A stretch of 64,000 nt of DNA from assembly GCA_028673005.1 (NCBI GenBank), contig CM054115.1, positions 3,410,001-3,474,000 on the forward strand, given 5' to 3'. This stretch comes from Tanypteryx hageni. Lineage: Eukaryota; Arthropoda; Insecta; Odonata; Petaluridae. Both the position numbers and the translations under genes were made by a program. The first letter of the stretch is position 1. Every line of letters starts with the position of its first letter. The notes beneath the pieces are model-generated. The model saw nothing but the letters and a program-made list of their open reading frames with translations. It was not told the origin of the DNA and made no database searches. This document shows positions 24,065 through 35,486 of the stretch, in pieces.

Positions 24065-27000
24065 GGAGGAGCCTGTAACCTCTAGAGGGCGCGTCCCCGG
24101 GTGGCGGATAGGGGAATGCTCTACAGATATGTAGGGTAGGAGGGAAATAAAATACCTCCCGCGGACCAACAGGCAGCAGCGTCTGTTCTCCATATTAGGG
24201 GCGGCTGCAAACAGGGTCTGTTCCCCATGTTAGGGGCGGCTGAATATATAGGCGGAAGGCAATGGGAAACCACCGCCACAATATATCCAATGTAGAGGCA
24301 TCATGACGGAGTCTTCTCTTGTTAAATATTCCGGAGGCAAAATGGTCCCCCGCTCGGATCTCCGGGGGGGACAACACGAGAGGTTCCGTTTAACACAAGG
24401 AAGGAAGGATGCTGGAAAGAAGTTGAGAATTGGCACGTGGAATGTTAGAACACTCCTACGAGCAGGGAAGTTGGAAAATTTAAAGAAAGAGATGAAAATA
24501 AATAGAATGGATATGATTGGCTTAAGTGAAATGAGATGGGAAGGAAGAGGGGAAATAAAAAGTGATGACATCACAGTGTACTATTCAGGAGGTACTAGAG
24601 GAACGAATGGAGTAGGGGTAATTTTGAATAAGGAAATAGCAAATTGTGTACAGAGGGTGATATTTGTAAATGATAGAGCAATTGGTCTTAGAATAGGAAT
24701 GCACCCGAAAGATCTACTGTTGATACAAGTTTATATGCCGACCAGCCAACATGAAGATGAGGCTGTTGAAGAAATATACGAGAAGATAGAAAATATTATG
24801 GAGGAGGAAGGTAAAAACTGTTGCAAGATAGTGATGGGCGATTGGAACGCTGTGGTAGGAGAGGGAAGAGAAGACCAAGTAGTAGGAAAATTTGGACTAG
24901 GGAAAAGAAATGAAAGAGGTGAAAGACTTGTTGAGTTCTGTAAAGAGAAGAGGATGTTTATATCAAATACTTGGTTTGAAAATCATAAGAGAAGGCTATA
25001 CACGTGGAAATCACCAGGAGATGGAGCCAGATATCAAATAGATTATATTCTAGTGGAAGAAAGATATAGAAATGGAGTAAAAAAGGCATATGGACTTCCA
25101 GGAGCAGACATTGACAGTGATCATGTGCTCCTCATGGCCGAAATAAAACTAGCCTTGAAGAAGGTTAAGAAGGCTAGCATAGTTAGGAAATGGGATTTAG
25201 AGAATATAGCCACAGTAGGAAAAGAAAGAATAGGAGAAAAATTAGCTCAGGCAACCAAAAGAGAAAACGTGTCGGAGGAAAATGTGGATGAAGCATGGAA
25301 TAGGATAAAGAAGGCTATAAGGAAAACAGCAGAACAGGCTATTGGGTTTTTCAAAGGAAAAAGAATAAAAAAGCCATGGGTGACAAAAGAAATGATAGAA
25401 AAGATGGAAGAAAGAAGGCAATACAAAAGCAGGACTGATGAAGATGGAAAAAGGAAATACAGGAAACTGAATAATGAACTAAGAAGAGAAACCCAAAAAG
25501 CAAGGGAGAAATGGCTAGAGGAGGAATGCTCAGATATAGAAGATCTAGAGAGAAAAGGAATGTATGACTTGATGTATAAGAAAGTAAAAAATGTAACGTG
25601 GGATAGACGGAGAACAAGTGCATGTGTGAAAGAGATTGCAAGTAAAGAAGATAAAGTTCTATATAAGGAAGAGGAGGTCCTTAATAGATGGAGAGAATAC
25701 ATGGAGGAGTTGTACAAATCAAATGAAAAACCAAAGGATCTCCGTATTGAAGAGCAGGATGAAATAAATAATGACGAAACAGGGGTTTCGATATTGAAAA
25801 TAGAGGTGCTACAAGCAATAAAGGATATGAAGAATGGGAAGGCAATGGGGGTAGATGAGATACCGATAGAATTATTTAAGTGTCTTAATGAGGAAGGACT
25901 GGAAGAAATAGTGAAGTTGTGTAATGCAATCTATGACAAGGGGATGTGGCCAGAGGATTTCGTCAAAACAATTATGATTCCAATTCCGAAAAAGCAAGGA
26001 ACAAGAAAATGCAGTGAACACAGAACAATCAGTTTAATTACACATGCAGCAAAGATTCTACTTAGGGTTATGAACAGGAGACTAATTAGCAAAATGGAAG
26101 AAAATGTTGCAGAGGAACAGTTTGGATTTAGAAAGAGTAGAGGTACAAGAGATGCAATAGGATTGATAAGAATGAGTGGAGAGAGATATATAGAAAGGGG
26201 TAAAGGAATTAGTCTGTGCTTCATAGATATGGAGAAGGCATTCGACCGAGTGAACTGGGAAAAACTGATGGAAATACTAAAAGCAAAAAAAGTAGACTGG
26301 AAAGATAGAAGGTTAATTAAAGAGCTGTATATGAAACAGAAAGCAGCTATGAGGATAAAAGATGCACAGACCGAATGGTATGATTTAGGAAGAGGAGTAA
26401 GGCAAGGTTGCTGCTTATCGCCAACCCTGTTCAATATATATGCTGAAGAAATGATTGACAATGGAATAGGGAATGGTAAAGGAATTAGTATTGGGGGTAG
26501 AATAATAAATTGTATAAGGTTTGCTGATGACATGGTAATTTTGGCAGATGAAACGAGGCATATTCAGGAAATGGTTACAAAGCTAGAAGACAGGATGATG
26601 GAATATGGAATGAAAATGAACATAAAGAAAACAAAGGTGATGAGAATATGGGATAGAGAGATTATGAATATGTCAATAAAGGATGGAAGAGTAGAGCAAG
26701 TAAAACAGTATAGATATTTGGGAAGCATGCTAACTGAAGACTGGAGAAGTGAAAAAGAAATAAGAACAAGAATAGCAATGGCAAAAGAAACATTTAATAA
26801 GAAAAAACGGGTACTATGTGGTAAAATGGATTTAAATCTGAAGAAACGTCTTGTGAAGTGCTATGTTTGGAGTGTATTGCTTTATGGGTGTGAAACATGG
26901 ACGCTAAAGAAAAGAGAGAAAGAAAGACTAGAGGCATTTGAAATGTGGGTGTGGAGGCGGATGGAGAAGGTTAAGTGGACGGATAGGATAAGGAATGAAG

Positions 27001-27286
27001 CAATACTAACAAGGGTGAATGAGAAGAGAAGATTACTTGAAACAATTCAGAGGAGGAAAAGTAACTGGTTAGGGCATATCTTGAGAGGAGAAGGTTTACT
27101 ATTGATGGTGTTGGAAGGATCAGTAGAAGGGGAAAGGAAAAGGGGACGTAGAAGAATAAAAATGTTTGACGATCTGAAAGAAAGGGGAGGGTATCAGGAA
27201 ATGAAAGAAATGGCAAGGAACAGAAATGAGTGGAGACAACGCTGGTGCCAGGGACCTGCCTAGAGGCAGAACACCTCATGATGATG
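24065..27286 (+). mobile_element. RTE-clade LINE, copy 2, full length, intact
   Basis: 3.2-kb element with a ~240-bp 5' region, a single uninterrupted ORF, a short 3' region and an atgatgatg tail, flanked by a perfect 12-bp TSD. It sits inside a hAT remnant in the opposite orientation. The open ORF and exact TSD make it the youngest-looking LINE here and a possible source of mobile copies. It represents a different RTE family from copies 1 and 3 (clearly diverged proteins). Confidence 0.92.
24303..27263 (+). CDS. RTE endonuclease-reverse transcriptase, intact 986 aa
   Basis: The protein nicks the genomic target and copies the element RNA there. Residues about 40-260 form an exonuclease-endonuclease-phosphatase domain: LRIGTWNVRT, IGLSEMRWEG (catalytic Glu), VMGDWNAVVG (Asp-x-Asn), YQIDYILV and DIDSDHVLL (Asp-His). 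A Lys/Glu-rich linker follows. RT motifs are EEQFGFRKSRGTRDA, FIDMEKAFDRVNW (A), GRGVRQGCCLSPTLFN (B) and IRFADDMVIL (C). The C-terminal domain has LLYGCETWTL and WLGHILRGEG. The ATG at 24,303 opens a segment (VKYSGGKMVPRSDL) also present at the start of copy 1, which supports this start. The length is normal for the family and all catalytic residues are in place. Confidence 0.93.
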   Translation: MTESSLVKYSGGKMVPRSDLRGGQHERFRLTQGRKDAGKKLRIGTWNVRTLLRAGKLENLKKEMKINRMDMIGLSEMRWEGRGEIKSDDITVYYSGGTRGTNGVGVILNKEIANCVQRVIFVNDRAIGLRIGMHPKDLLLIQVYMPTSQHEDEAVEEIYEKIENIMEEEGKNCCKIVMGDWNAVVGEGREDQVVGKFGLGKRNERGERLVEFCKEKRMFISNTWFENHKRRLYTWKSPGDGARYQIDYILVEERYRNGVKKAYGLPGADIDSDHVLLMAEIKLALKKVKKASIVRKWDLENIATVGKERIGEKLAQATKRENVSEENVDEAWNRIKKAIRKTAEQAIGFFKGKRIKKPWVTKEMIEKMEERRQYKSRTDEDGKRKYRKLNNELRRETQKAREKWLEEECSDIEDLERKGMYDLMYKKVKNVTWDRRRTSACVKEIASKEDKVLYKEEEVLNRWREYMEELYKSNEKPKDLRIEEQDEINNDETGVSILKIEVLQAIKDMKNGKAMGVDEIPIELFKCLNEEGLEEIVKLCNAIYDKGMWPEDFVKTIMIPIPKKQGTRKCSEHRTISLITHAAKILLRVMNRRLISKMEENVAEEQFGFRKSRGTRDAIGLIRMSGERYIERGKGISLCFIDMEKAFDRVNWEKLMEILKAKKVDWKDRRLIKELYMKQKAAMRIKDAQTEWYDLGRGVRQGCCLSPTLFNIYAEEMIDNGIGNGKGISIGGRIINCIRFADDMVILADETRHIQEMVTKLEDRMMEYGMKMNIKKTKVMRIWDREIMNMSIKDGRVEQVKQYRYLGSMLTEDWRSEKEIRTRIAMAKETFNKKKRVLCGKMDLNLKKRLVKCYVWSVLLYGCETWTLKKREKERLEAFEMWVWRRMEKVKWTDRIRNEAILTRVNEKRRLLETIQRRKSNWLGHILRGEGLLLMVLEGSVEGERKRGRRRIKMFDDLKERGGYQEMKEMARNRNEWRQRWCQGPA

Positions 27287-27298
27287 AAGCTATAGAGA
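27287..27298. repeat. target-site duplication of RTE copy 2 (right)
   Basis: aagctatagaga, identical to 24,053-24,064. Confidence 0.9.
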
Positions 27299-27635
27299 TC
27301 ATAGAGGAAACTGAAATCAGCATTATGCATTTTTAGCTGTTCAAATCTTTCACTAACAGAGGTTATCGTAGTATCCAAAATAGAGGAAATTTTGGTTCTG
27401 CATCAACATCTTCAGCTAATTCCTTTGCGTCAATCCAAATCCTTCCTCAGTTCTGTTGCTTTTCAAATATTCAATCAAATTTTCTTGAACTTATTTTGAA
27501 GTATATGCGTTCAAATCTACGAGATAGAAAAGGACAAATTTAAGAAATATTATTGCCCGTCCGTAAGTGGCGCCCCTCATATGTTGCCGCCCGGGTGCGA
27601 TGCACCCCTTGCACCCATAGGACAGCGCGGCTCTG
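27299..27635 (-). pseudogene. hAT transposase remnant, upstream part and terminal inverted repeat
   Basis: Just past the RTE insertion the minus strand encodes SVSERFEQLKMHNADFSFLY, the helical segment that precedes the dimerisation domain in ZMYM1-like hAT transposases. Frames then decay. The outer end on the minus strand, cagagccgcgctgtcc (plus 27,620-27,635), followed by a cccgggcggcaacat segment, resembles hAT termini. The opposite terminus could not be found next to 23,600, so the element is probably truncated. Confidence 0.65.
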
Positions 27636-28638
27636 ATAATAACAATAGTTTGTTTAATCTCGTTGCTATGATGTTATCTTCCCTCGCGAATTGAAATACA
27701 CATTTATCGTAGCGCCAACGCAAGGATCTGGTGGCTGAGGTGACGAAATCACTCAAAATCACTCGTTTTACAGTATGGTGAGGTGAGGTAGTTCGAACCA
27801 CGCAAGCAGCTTTGGATATTTTTCAGATTAGACCGGATCTAAAACATATATTAGTCGGTGATTGCATACTGCAAGCGCTTAAAACATTCACCTTACACCA
27901 AGATCTAAACTCGTAAATAAACCAACGCGAACTCCAGGGCAACAGGACTTCAGCCACGTGAAGTCCATACCTATTAAATAATAAATTCCATTAGTAATAG
28001 CAGTATATTTGTAATTTTCCGTGAAATTTATGGAACTATCCGTAATTTTAATTTTCTCTGGCAATCGGCTCGTGTTCAAGTTTTCGTATTTCAAGGTCAG
28101 TGACTCAGATCGCCATGCATGAGCAATAACAATCATTAAGACAATACCATATACACTAAATGTATAGAAATATTACGATATTTTGTGTTAGGATTATGGC
28201 ATGGTCTTTAGAACGTATTTTGATAAAAAATCATGAAATAGGTATTATGCCATTATATGAAACAGTTGAAAAGCGTTAATAATTTTCGAATAACTATGAA
28301 ACACAACATTAAAATCCTTTTCACGTTTTACCGTCACCACAATCAGCTTCTACTGTTGCTATCCCTTATAGTCGCAGAGAAAAACAAACCTATTCGCTCT
28401 TTCCTACAGTCGATATCCCAAATTTAATCGTCGTATTTGTGCTTTCAGTAGTACGTGAGAATTACAATTATCTATGATACCCTCAATCACAGTGCGTGAT
28501 GCAGTTTGTGTTTTGGTTACAGTAAAATCTTACATATTATCGGAAGAAAACATAGGTGATGATGTATTCATAATATGCGTGATATTGAAAATTAGAGTAA
28601 GTTAACATATGCTTAAGGGAACAAACGTGATGTTAATT
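27636..28638. other. no recognisable gene
   Basis: AT-rich. A short relative of the 918-1,100 foldback unit (gcatactgcaagc) lies at about 27,866. The 82-codon minus-strand frame at 27,888-28,136 is unremarkable. Confidence 0.4.
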
Positions 28639-28639
28639 A

Positions 28640-28843
28640 AAATTAAAGAAAAATGATAAAATATATTTCCGTAACTCTACTTTTCTATAACTCAAATAAT
28701 TTTTGCTTTCCCTTGAGATTCGGGTTAGAGAAGTTACACTGTATATATAGAAATATATAAAAATATACTTCCGTAATTCGAGTTTTCTAATACTCGAATA
28801 ATATTTACTTTTCTTTAAGATTCGAGTTATGGAAGTTCCGCTG
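28640..28843 (-). repeat. two ~102-bp tandem units with pogo/Tigger-like ends
   Basis: On the minus strand both units start with a CAG-GTAAC/GGAAC-TTC type end (minus-strand starts at 28,843 and 28,741) and then cycle through ctcgaatct / ctttt / ttcgagt. CAG...AACTTC...AACTCGAA ends resemble terminal sequences of pogo/Tigger elements of the Tc1-mariner superfamily. No transposase is nearby. The period is 102 bp. Confidence 0.5.
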
Positions 28844-28943
28844 TAATTCGTTAGGACGGCAGTAATTACCATTAAATGCATTAAATCACTGCAATCGTAA
28901 CGTATATTATCTGATCCCTTTAAAAGTTTTGAGGTCCTTGCCA

Positions 28944-29698
28944 TAGTATTTAAAGATTTTCATTTTTGAAAAAGAGGATAAAATTCACACTTTTTCCGAT
29001 ATGAAACAGATATTTAAGTTAATTCGGTAAGTATTTGAATTCTGCCTTCAAAAATAAAAAACGTCGTTTTTTCATTTATGTATCTTTTCTTCCTTAGAAT
29101 TCCTATCTAAATTTTAAGTAATTTAAAAATGCATTTTTAGAAAGCCTTGCACTGAATTCCATGCGTTTCTTATGGGGTATTGAAATGGAACATTGGAGTT
29201 AAAAAGGCCCCTTAAATATGAACTTTTTTGAGATTTTCGATTTTTCTCTTCGGTTTTGTTACTCGACCTACGTACTTACCAAATTTCAGATTTCCAGCCC
29301 TTCTAGAAGTACCTAAGAGTTTTGTCAGTGAGTGAGTGAGTGATATAGAAAGTGAAGTTAATACGTCTACGTTTTAAAAACTTATAATTTTCTCAAATAT
29401 TTCAAGTAAATTTCTGCAAATTCTTTATGCATTATATCTTATTATTTCGATGTAAATGTAAACAACCTTCATTGCGTTATTTACGAGGAGTGCATTTGAA
29501 TGAAGGATATTAATCATTAGCATATTAAAATTAGGTACTTAGAATCTTCGTAGGAGTTCGAAACTTGAAACAACGAACGCCTAAAAGAACGAAAGTTTAT
29601 TTTCTTGCCATCCAAGGAAAGTCAAGGCATATTTATGTTCATTTTTTAGTTCAGAAAAACCTTTCCCGTTTCAACGGGTATCTCCCTAGTATATACAT
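28944..29698. other. no recognisable gene; short repeat relative
   Basis: Around 29,280-29,350 the text ccagcccttctagaagtacc followed by a gtgagtgagtgagtga run resembles the modules at the start of the window. Otherwise AT-rich DNA. Confidence 0.4.
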
Positions 29699-29711
29699 GT
29701 ATACATATGTG

Positions 29712-29782
<71 letters not shown>
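29699..29782. repeat. (TA)n microsatellite
   Basis: About 80 bp of TA dinucleotides with a few G interruptions (tatgtgtatatatatatatg near the left edge). Tyr/Ile-repeat reading frames across it are artefacts. Confidence 0.95.
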
Positions 29783-29786
<4 letters not shown>

Positions 29787-31585
29787 TTAATAGAGACGTG
29801 CAGCCGCCAATGGAAGACCAGAAATACTTTCTTAAAGAAAGATGCTTTTAAATGATTTTGCATTTTTATTTGTTTTTCTTTAATATGAAATGAGAGTCTG
29901 CATTGTAGATAAAACTATAGATATTATTTCCTTTGATTTTTAAAACTGGGCGATGCGATATAGTCGTAAAAATGTGTGTAAAATCGCTAGGCACTCATTA
30001 TTAAACTAGCTAACTTTCAATTTCTGGACTTTTGAGGTAAAGCGTTCAAACAAGCTGAGTTCAACGCACAAAAGTCAGAAGAAACACTCCAAACGTGTTT
30101 AGCATTTACGGAGACCCCGGATGTTTTCCCAGGGGTAACGGTTAACGGTAAGTGATCATTCTTAGGGAATGGCATTATTGGAGTGTATTTTTTCAAAGTT
30201 GTTGGAGGGAAATGCTCCATATGTCAGTCTAAACCGTTACAAGGAGGCGACACAACAGCCATGCCAACTTCCATCGTTTCCGTCATTCTAAGAAATTCAG
30301 TTTCCGAGTAAGTCGAGTGGTTAGTGGCGTTGTGCGTCTTACTTTTCCTTCTCTCTGCCTCTCTCTTTCCTTCCATCTCTCTCGAATAACCTGTATCTTG
30401 GAATTTTTGTGACACTCGGATTCCATACCCTCTTTTATGAATTCTCCCTCCCGGGAATAGGTGCCTCTCGCGACCAATGCGTCTTGCCAGATTTTTTTAT
30501 TTCGGAAAGCGCCTTGTTAAATAATGTGTGCCTAATCGTCATTAATAACGACTTGGGACCTTATCAACGACGAAATTAAAAGTTTCATCCCTAAAATTTT
30601 GTTTTAGTATTATTGTTTTCGCGTTTCTTGGTTTAAATCCTAATCTTACTCATAAATATTTTACAAAAATTAATTTTTTATAGGATTTATGTTCACCACA
30701 TTATAGAAAATGAAATCTTGAAATACATTTTTCTAATGAATTTTAAAGTTGAAGTTGACTATCACACGTGTGTATCATGAATTTCATTTATGCATTAATT
30801 TTAAGATAATAATATCATCACTATTTTTCGTATTCCCAGTGGTTGCCTTGGAGAAGATGAGGTTTCGTGACAAAGAAAGGAGTCCTACGAGATGGAATGG
30901 AATATGTCTGTATGGCAGTATAAATAGAATCGGCTGCGTCATCCTGTACGCGACCATGCTTGCGGTGAGATATAATAAATTAAAAGTTGTTTGTAATGTT
31001 AACTAATGAAAGCTTAAATTGGGAAACAAAATTCTTATCCCACCATGCCCATGAAATATTGCATATATAAAATAATGCGTACTACAGAAAAATTGATTTA
31101 AATACAAATTTCAGATACTTTAACGGGTTTAATCAAGAAAATCTTGTATGTTCTCTCACAAATGCACCAATTGTGAATTTAGGCTTAAGCATTTATTACT
31201 TCACTAAGTTTGTAGCACCATTAAATTTTTATTAGAATGTATTTGTTATATTCATGATCTTTTTTATTATATTAATTCTTGAATAGTGATACTCTCCTTG
31301 TGACGCTATTCATATCTGAATCACTCGAGTCTTCTCGGCAGATGTGCTAATACTGATAGAATAGTCGAGTTCGGAGGATGCCCAAACTTCCCTTATTATT
31401 TTTGTTCATAATTATATTTATTTCTATATTAACGACTTCTTGCTGCGCGTAAAAAATACAGCAAGGAAAATTCTCACGTGCCGTCAAAGTGCCATTGTTA
31501 AAGATCTAAAATATTATTAAACATTCGGGTTTTGTTCAAAATTTCTTCTTTTGACGTTTTTTAATGATATTAATAATGGGAATAG
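29783..31585. other. mostly unassigned; one exon-like segment
   Basis: AT-rich DNA without recognised elements. At 30,840-30,965 an open 126-nt segment has a pyrimidine-rich 3'-splice-like start (ttcgtattcccag) and a gtgaga 5'-splice-like end. It could be an internal exon of an unrecognised host gene, but the encoded string (FRDKERSPTRWNGICLYGS) matched nothing I know. Confidence 0.3.
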
Positions 31586-31661
31586 TTTTGAAACGAGAAA
31601 AATGTCTGCTATTACCGGGAATTGATTCCCGGTCATAGCAGACTTTTTTCTCGTTTCAAAA
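31586..31661. repeat. 76-bp near-perfect palindrome
   Basis: Arms of 37 nt (31,586-31,622 and 31,625-31,661) start ttttgaaacgagaaaaa and contain gtctgctat and ccgggaat. They differ at two positions and are separated by two bases. A cruciform or RNA hairpin is expected. There is no coding content. Confidence 0.95.
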
Positions 31662-32212
31662 TTATTTACTGCTTATGCCTGTCTGCATAGGATCTTCGGA
31701 TCGCATTATTCCATCAATTTCGATATTACTAATGGTAAAAATAATGACAATATAAATATTAATAATAGAAATTGTCAAACAAATGACTGATGAATGAGGA
31801 CGTGCATGGAAGGACCGAAGATCTTTTGGTTATTCCTACTAGAAGTTATAAGAATACATAGAGAAGGATTTCTCGATCGAAATGGACAAGTGCTGTAGAT
31901 GTCATAATTGCCCAGAAAACATCGTCTGTAGCACTACTGGATTCACGCAATTTAAAAAACACGCGGCAAGAATGGTTAATTTCATATTTAGAGATGCAGT
32001 TAGTTTTAGGATAGTGTCCATTACTTCTAGTATTGTCAACCGTTCCTCTGTTATTTTTTGGCATGGTTCGCTTTGTGTAATCCCAATAAAAGCTCCGTGG
32101 ACCGTTGCGGCAGGCGCCGAGTGCCCTCCCCTCATGGGGCACCCTAGAGTGTTTCCTGCTTAAGGTAAGTAAATTTCACGCGTTTTTGTGTGGAAAAAAT
32201 AACGCGTGTTTG
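31662..32212. other. no recognised gene
   Basis: A ~280-bp segment at 31,880-32,165 is open in two frames (plus and minus) and ends next to gtaagt, but neither translation was recognised. Confidence 0.3.
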
Positions 32213-32364
32213 TACTAGACCAGTGGTCTTCAAACTTTTTTGTTTGCGTACCCCCTAATTATTATTGAATGACTTCGTACCTCTGGTATATTTTGAAATT
32301 AACACTATTAATTTTTCTCGTTAGTAGTTTATAAATATATATGTGTGGGGGTGTGTCTGTGTGC

Positions 32365-32715
32365 CACAGTAAATGTGCGTAGTCCGATAAATGTGTACAT
32401 TTCCCGGTTTGTGTGCAGATTTACCATCAATTTCGGTAAAAGTAAGTATAACATACTTTTACCGATTGGATTGGGGAAATGTGCACATTTACCTAGAGAC
32501 ACTGGTAAATGTGGATAAACGTCGCAAGAGAGACTACAACTTGGCGGCGTCGCGAACATCTGTTTCCACATTTAATTGGTAAAGTGTACATTTACCTGGA
32601 AATGAACGGATAATACGTATTTCTGGAAACATAAACTTACATTTACCGAGCTTGTTGGTAAATGTGCACATTTTCCGGTAAATGTGCACATTTCCCGATT
32701 ACGTACCATTACCGT
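32365..32715. repeat. cluster of palindromic taaatgtgcacattta units
   Basis: At least six degenerate copies of the palindrome ggtaaatgtgcacatttacc occur in about 350 bp (clear ones near 32,475-32,492 and 32,660-32,695), some overlapping. They look like the inside and ends of a small non-autonomous element lying within the hAT. Confidence 0.7.
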
Positions 32716-33057
32716 AACATATATACATGCATGCATACTTATGTGTATGTGTGTGTGCGTGGTTCGCTTTTATTGAAATATTTATTATAAATTATAGAGT
32801 TATAAGGGTACAATTTTTTTGGAGTTACAAAAACGAAAACTTTCGGTTGTCATTACAGTTGTTACATGTGTTAAGTACAAAATGAGGGAATCAAAGAATG
32901 AAAAAATCTACAGAAATGACAAAACGATCATTAACTATATTAGTACTAAACATAAGCTTCAAATAAATTTTTATTTGAATACCTACAATAGTCACTGCGT
33001 TTCTATTGCTAAATGTGGGAACAAAACAAAAAATATACAAAATTGACAAAACAATCA

Positions 33058-34005
33058 TTAACCGAGCGAAGCGAGGTCTCTCTTGAGTCCCTGTGCATTT
33101 TGTGTTTGTCTGTCTGTTCCACGATAACTAATGTCTCGATCGTCTGATATTCATCAAACTTCGTGTGCATGTACAAACAACTTAGAGTCGACTGGTTATA
33201 GTTTTTTTATTACACCACCCTTATAGTTGCTGCGCAATTTGCGTTAGCGAATTGTGCTAATTTCCAAATCTTATCCAATCGAAACGAAATTTAGCGTACA
33301 TACGGAAAACATCAAACTATGAAGAAAACATCAAATAAAAATTTATCTAAAATGTACATGGAGCCTCCCAAAGGCGCGCAATTGTCGTTTGCGCGGTCAG
33401 TCCCTGTGCCGTCTTTTTATTTGTTTTCGTCTGTTCTACGAAAACTGGTCGTGGATTTTTTTTATTTTCACCAAACTTCGTCTGCATAACTTAGAGTCGA
33501 CTACCTATAGTTTCTCTAGAATACCACCCTTATAGTTACTGCGCATTTTGCGTTCGCGAATTGCGCTAATTTCTAAATCTTATCCAATCAAAACAAAATT
33601 TAGCAAACTTACGGAAAACTTAAACCGATGAAGAAAACGTCAAATAAAAATTTCTGTAAAATGTACAGGGAGCCTCCCAGAGGCACGCAATTTGTGTTCG
33701 CGCGATCTCTCCTGTGCACTTTGTCTGTTTATTTGTTTGTCTGTTCTACTATAACTGCTGTCTCTACGAGGATACAAGACTCAGGTTCATTTTCCATTAT
33801 TTCCTTATTTGGTGCGTTTCTTAGATTTACATTTCTTTCGTTCACACTTTACTGTTGAGGGCAGCGCTTTCAATTCTATTAAAATTTTACATCCCAACTG
33901 CATGAAGCGCAGGAGAACTATGAAGACGATAATAATATTGTACACCCCCCACCAGCCATAAATTGTCTGAGCGAGGCCGAAGATTCCGCGGATTCCCTAG
34001 TTAAA
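33058..34005. repeat. ~310-bp tandem repeats, Helitron-like edges
   Basis: Landmarks cttagagtcgact (33,181 and 33,490), taccacccttatagtt and gagcctcccagaggc recur with a period of about 310 bp for two full units and part of a third. The block starts accgagcgaagcgaggtctc and ends gattccctagtt. The gcgaagcg element and the CTAG-T end are features of some Helitrons, but no RepHel protein is present, so this class is only a suggestion. Confidence 0.5.
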
Positions 34006-34768
34006 TATACAATTACAGATAATTATCAAATAAAAGTTTATTTGAAAGCGTTCTTTTAATGGTATGGGTGAGGCTGTTTTTTTTCAATTATCTTCTATAT
34101 GCGTGGTTGAGTGTTACTCATTGCTAGGATAAGGCATGGCTCTACATCGATTCTGTTTCTGTTTTTTTTGTTTTAATAGAGGTAAGAGCTGAGAAACCTT
34201 GTTCACACAATAGGTAGATGGAAATGGGAGGAGTTTTGTAAAGGCATACTCAAACTTTCAAATTTCTTTCGAGCTGTATGCCAAAAATCACAGAGCGATT
34301 TATTATCAAATATTACTTTTAATGTTCTATCAGCAGACAATTGAATTAGATCCTCTTTCATTTTTATTGAAAGAACCGAACTATAAATACTTTGATTTTT
34401 CTACTTTTGCAATTTCTGGAAAGTATATCAAGAAGGACTCACTGAGACTGATCAAATGTCTTTTAATGATATCTGTTACTCTTTCAGTTAAAGCTACTTT
34501 ATTTTCCTCAATTAATTCAAAAGTAACTTTAGTAGTAACTAGTAGCAACTGTTTGGAATTTGATGCATATTTTGTATTATGTATATTGAGTGATTCTGTT
34601 GTGTATTTATTTACATTGCCACCTGGTCAGCCGACCAACTTGCAACTTATTTTATTAAATAACTAAATAAATGAAGCGATTGAAAAATTGCAATGTTACC
34701 AGCTTCAACACATTTTTCCCAATACAATAGTTTGTGATAAAATTCTTTTATCCTGTCATGTGCTTTAA

Positions 34769-35486
34769 CCCTTGAGTGCGGTCGCCTATTTTATAAACGA
34801 GATCCAGGTCACTGAGTGTCGTACACCCAGTCCTTTCTTAGGTCCATTTGGATGGATTTAACTGTGAGAGCGATGTACCTGTTATTGTATAATTAATATA
34901 AGCATACGATAATCTTCAAAATAATGAAAAGCTATGTATTTTAATGTCTTTATTGAAAAATGTACAAAGATATGAAGTAGAAAAAAATTGTAATCGTCTT
35001 AGGTCTCCATATGCACAGTTATCTTCTTCTGACAGTTATTCCAAAAGAAATTGCAATGTTCTTGGCAAACGTTTGCACTGCCTTGTAAGCAGATTCATTT
35101 AGTTTTACCATTCTTCCCTTTACACAGTTGGCATCGGAAATATTCGTCAGGCATCTTTCTCTTCTTTTGTGTTACAAATTCATCATTATTTGTTTCTGCA
35201 GCATTGGATGTTGTAAACTTATGCAAGGATCCAAAGAATAATGATTAAAAACTGCCAATTGATTTATATTTTTAATATAAAAAAATATTGCACAAGTACA
35301 GTCAGAGCTCTGACGAAAAATTTATTGTTCTAAAGTCTTAATTGCGCTTAAATTTGTCACAAATCCCTTAAAACATATCAAAACTCAGCTACTAATCGAA
35401 TGAAGTTATCAACATTTCGGAAAAGAAAAATATTGACATTTTAAAATGCTCGCAGTGTGATACACCCAGGTGACCGTGCTCAAGGG
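34769..35486 (-). mobile_element. piggyBac element, internally deleted, TTAA TSD
   Basis: Ends cccttgagtgcggtcgcc at 34,769 and, inverted, cccttgagcacggtcacc ending at 35,486 form ~18-bp terminal inverted repeats. TTAA precedes and follows (34,765-34,768 and 35,487-35,490). Inside, the minus strand around 35,010-35,140 encodes a Cys-rich remnant (RCQLCKGKNGKTK, then Cys pairs) like the C-terminal zinc-binding domain of piggyBac transposases. Most of the transposase is deleted. It inserted into the hAT transposase gene. Confidence 0.85.

Noticed and set aside
31882..32163. Possible exon on either strand
   Set aside because: Open on both strands with no recognisable product; could not be supported.
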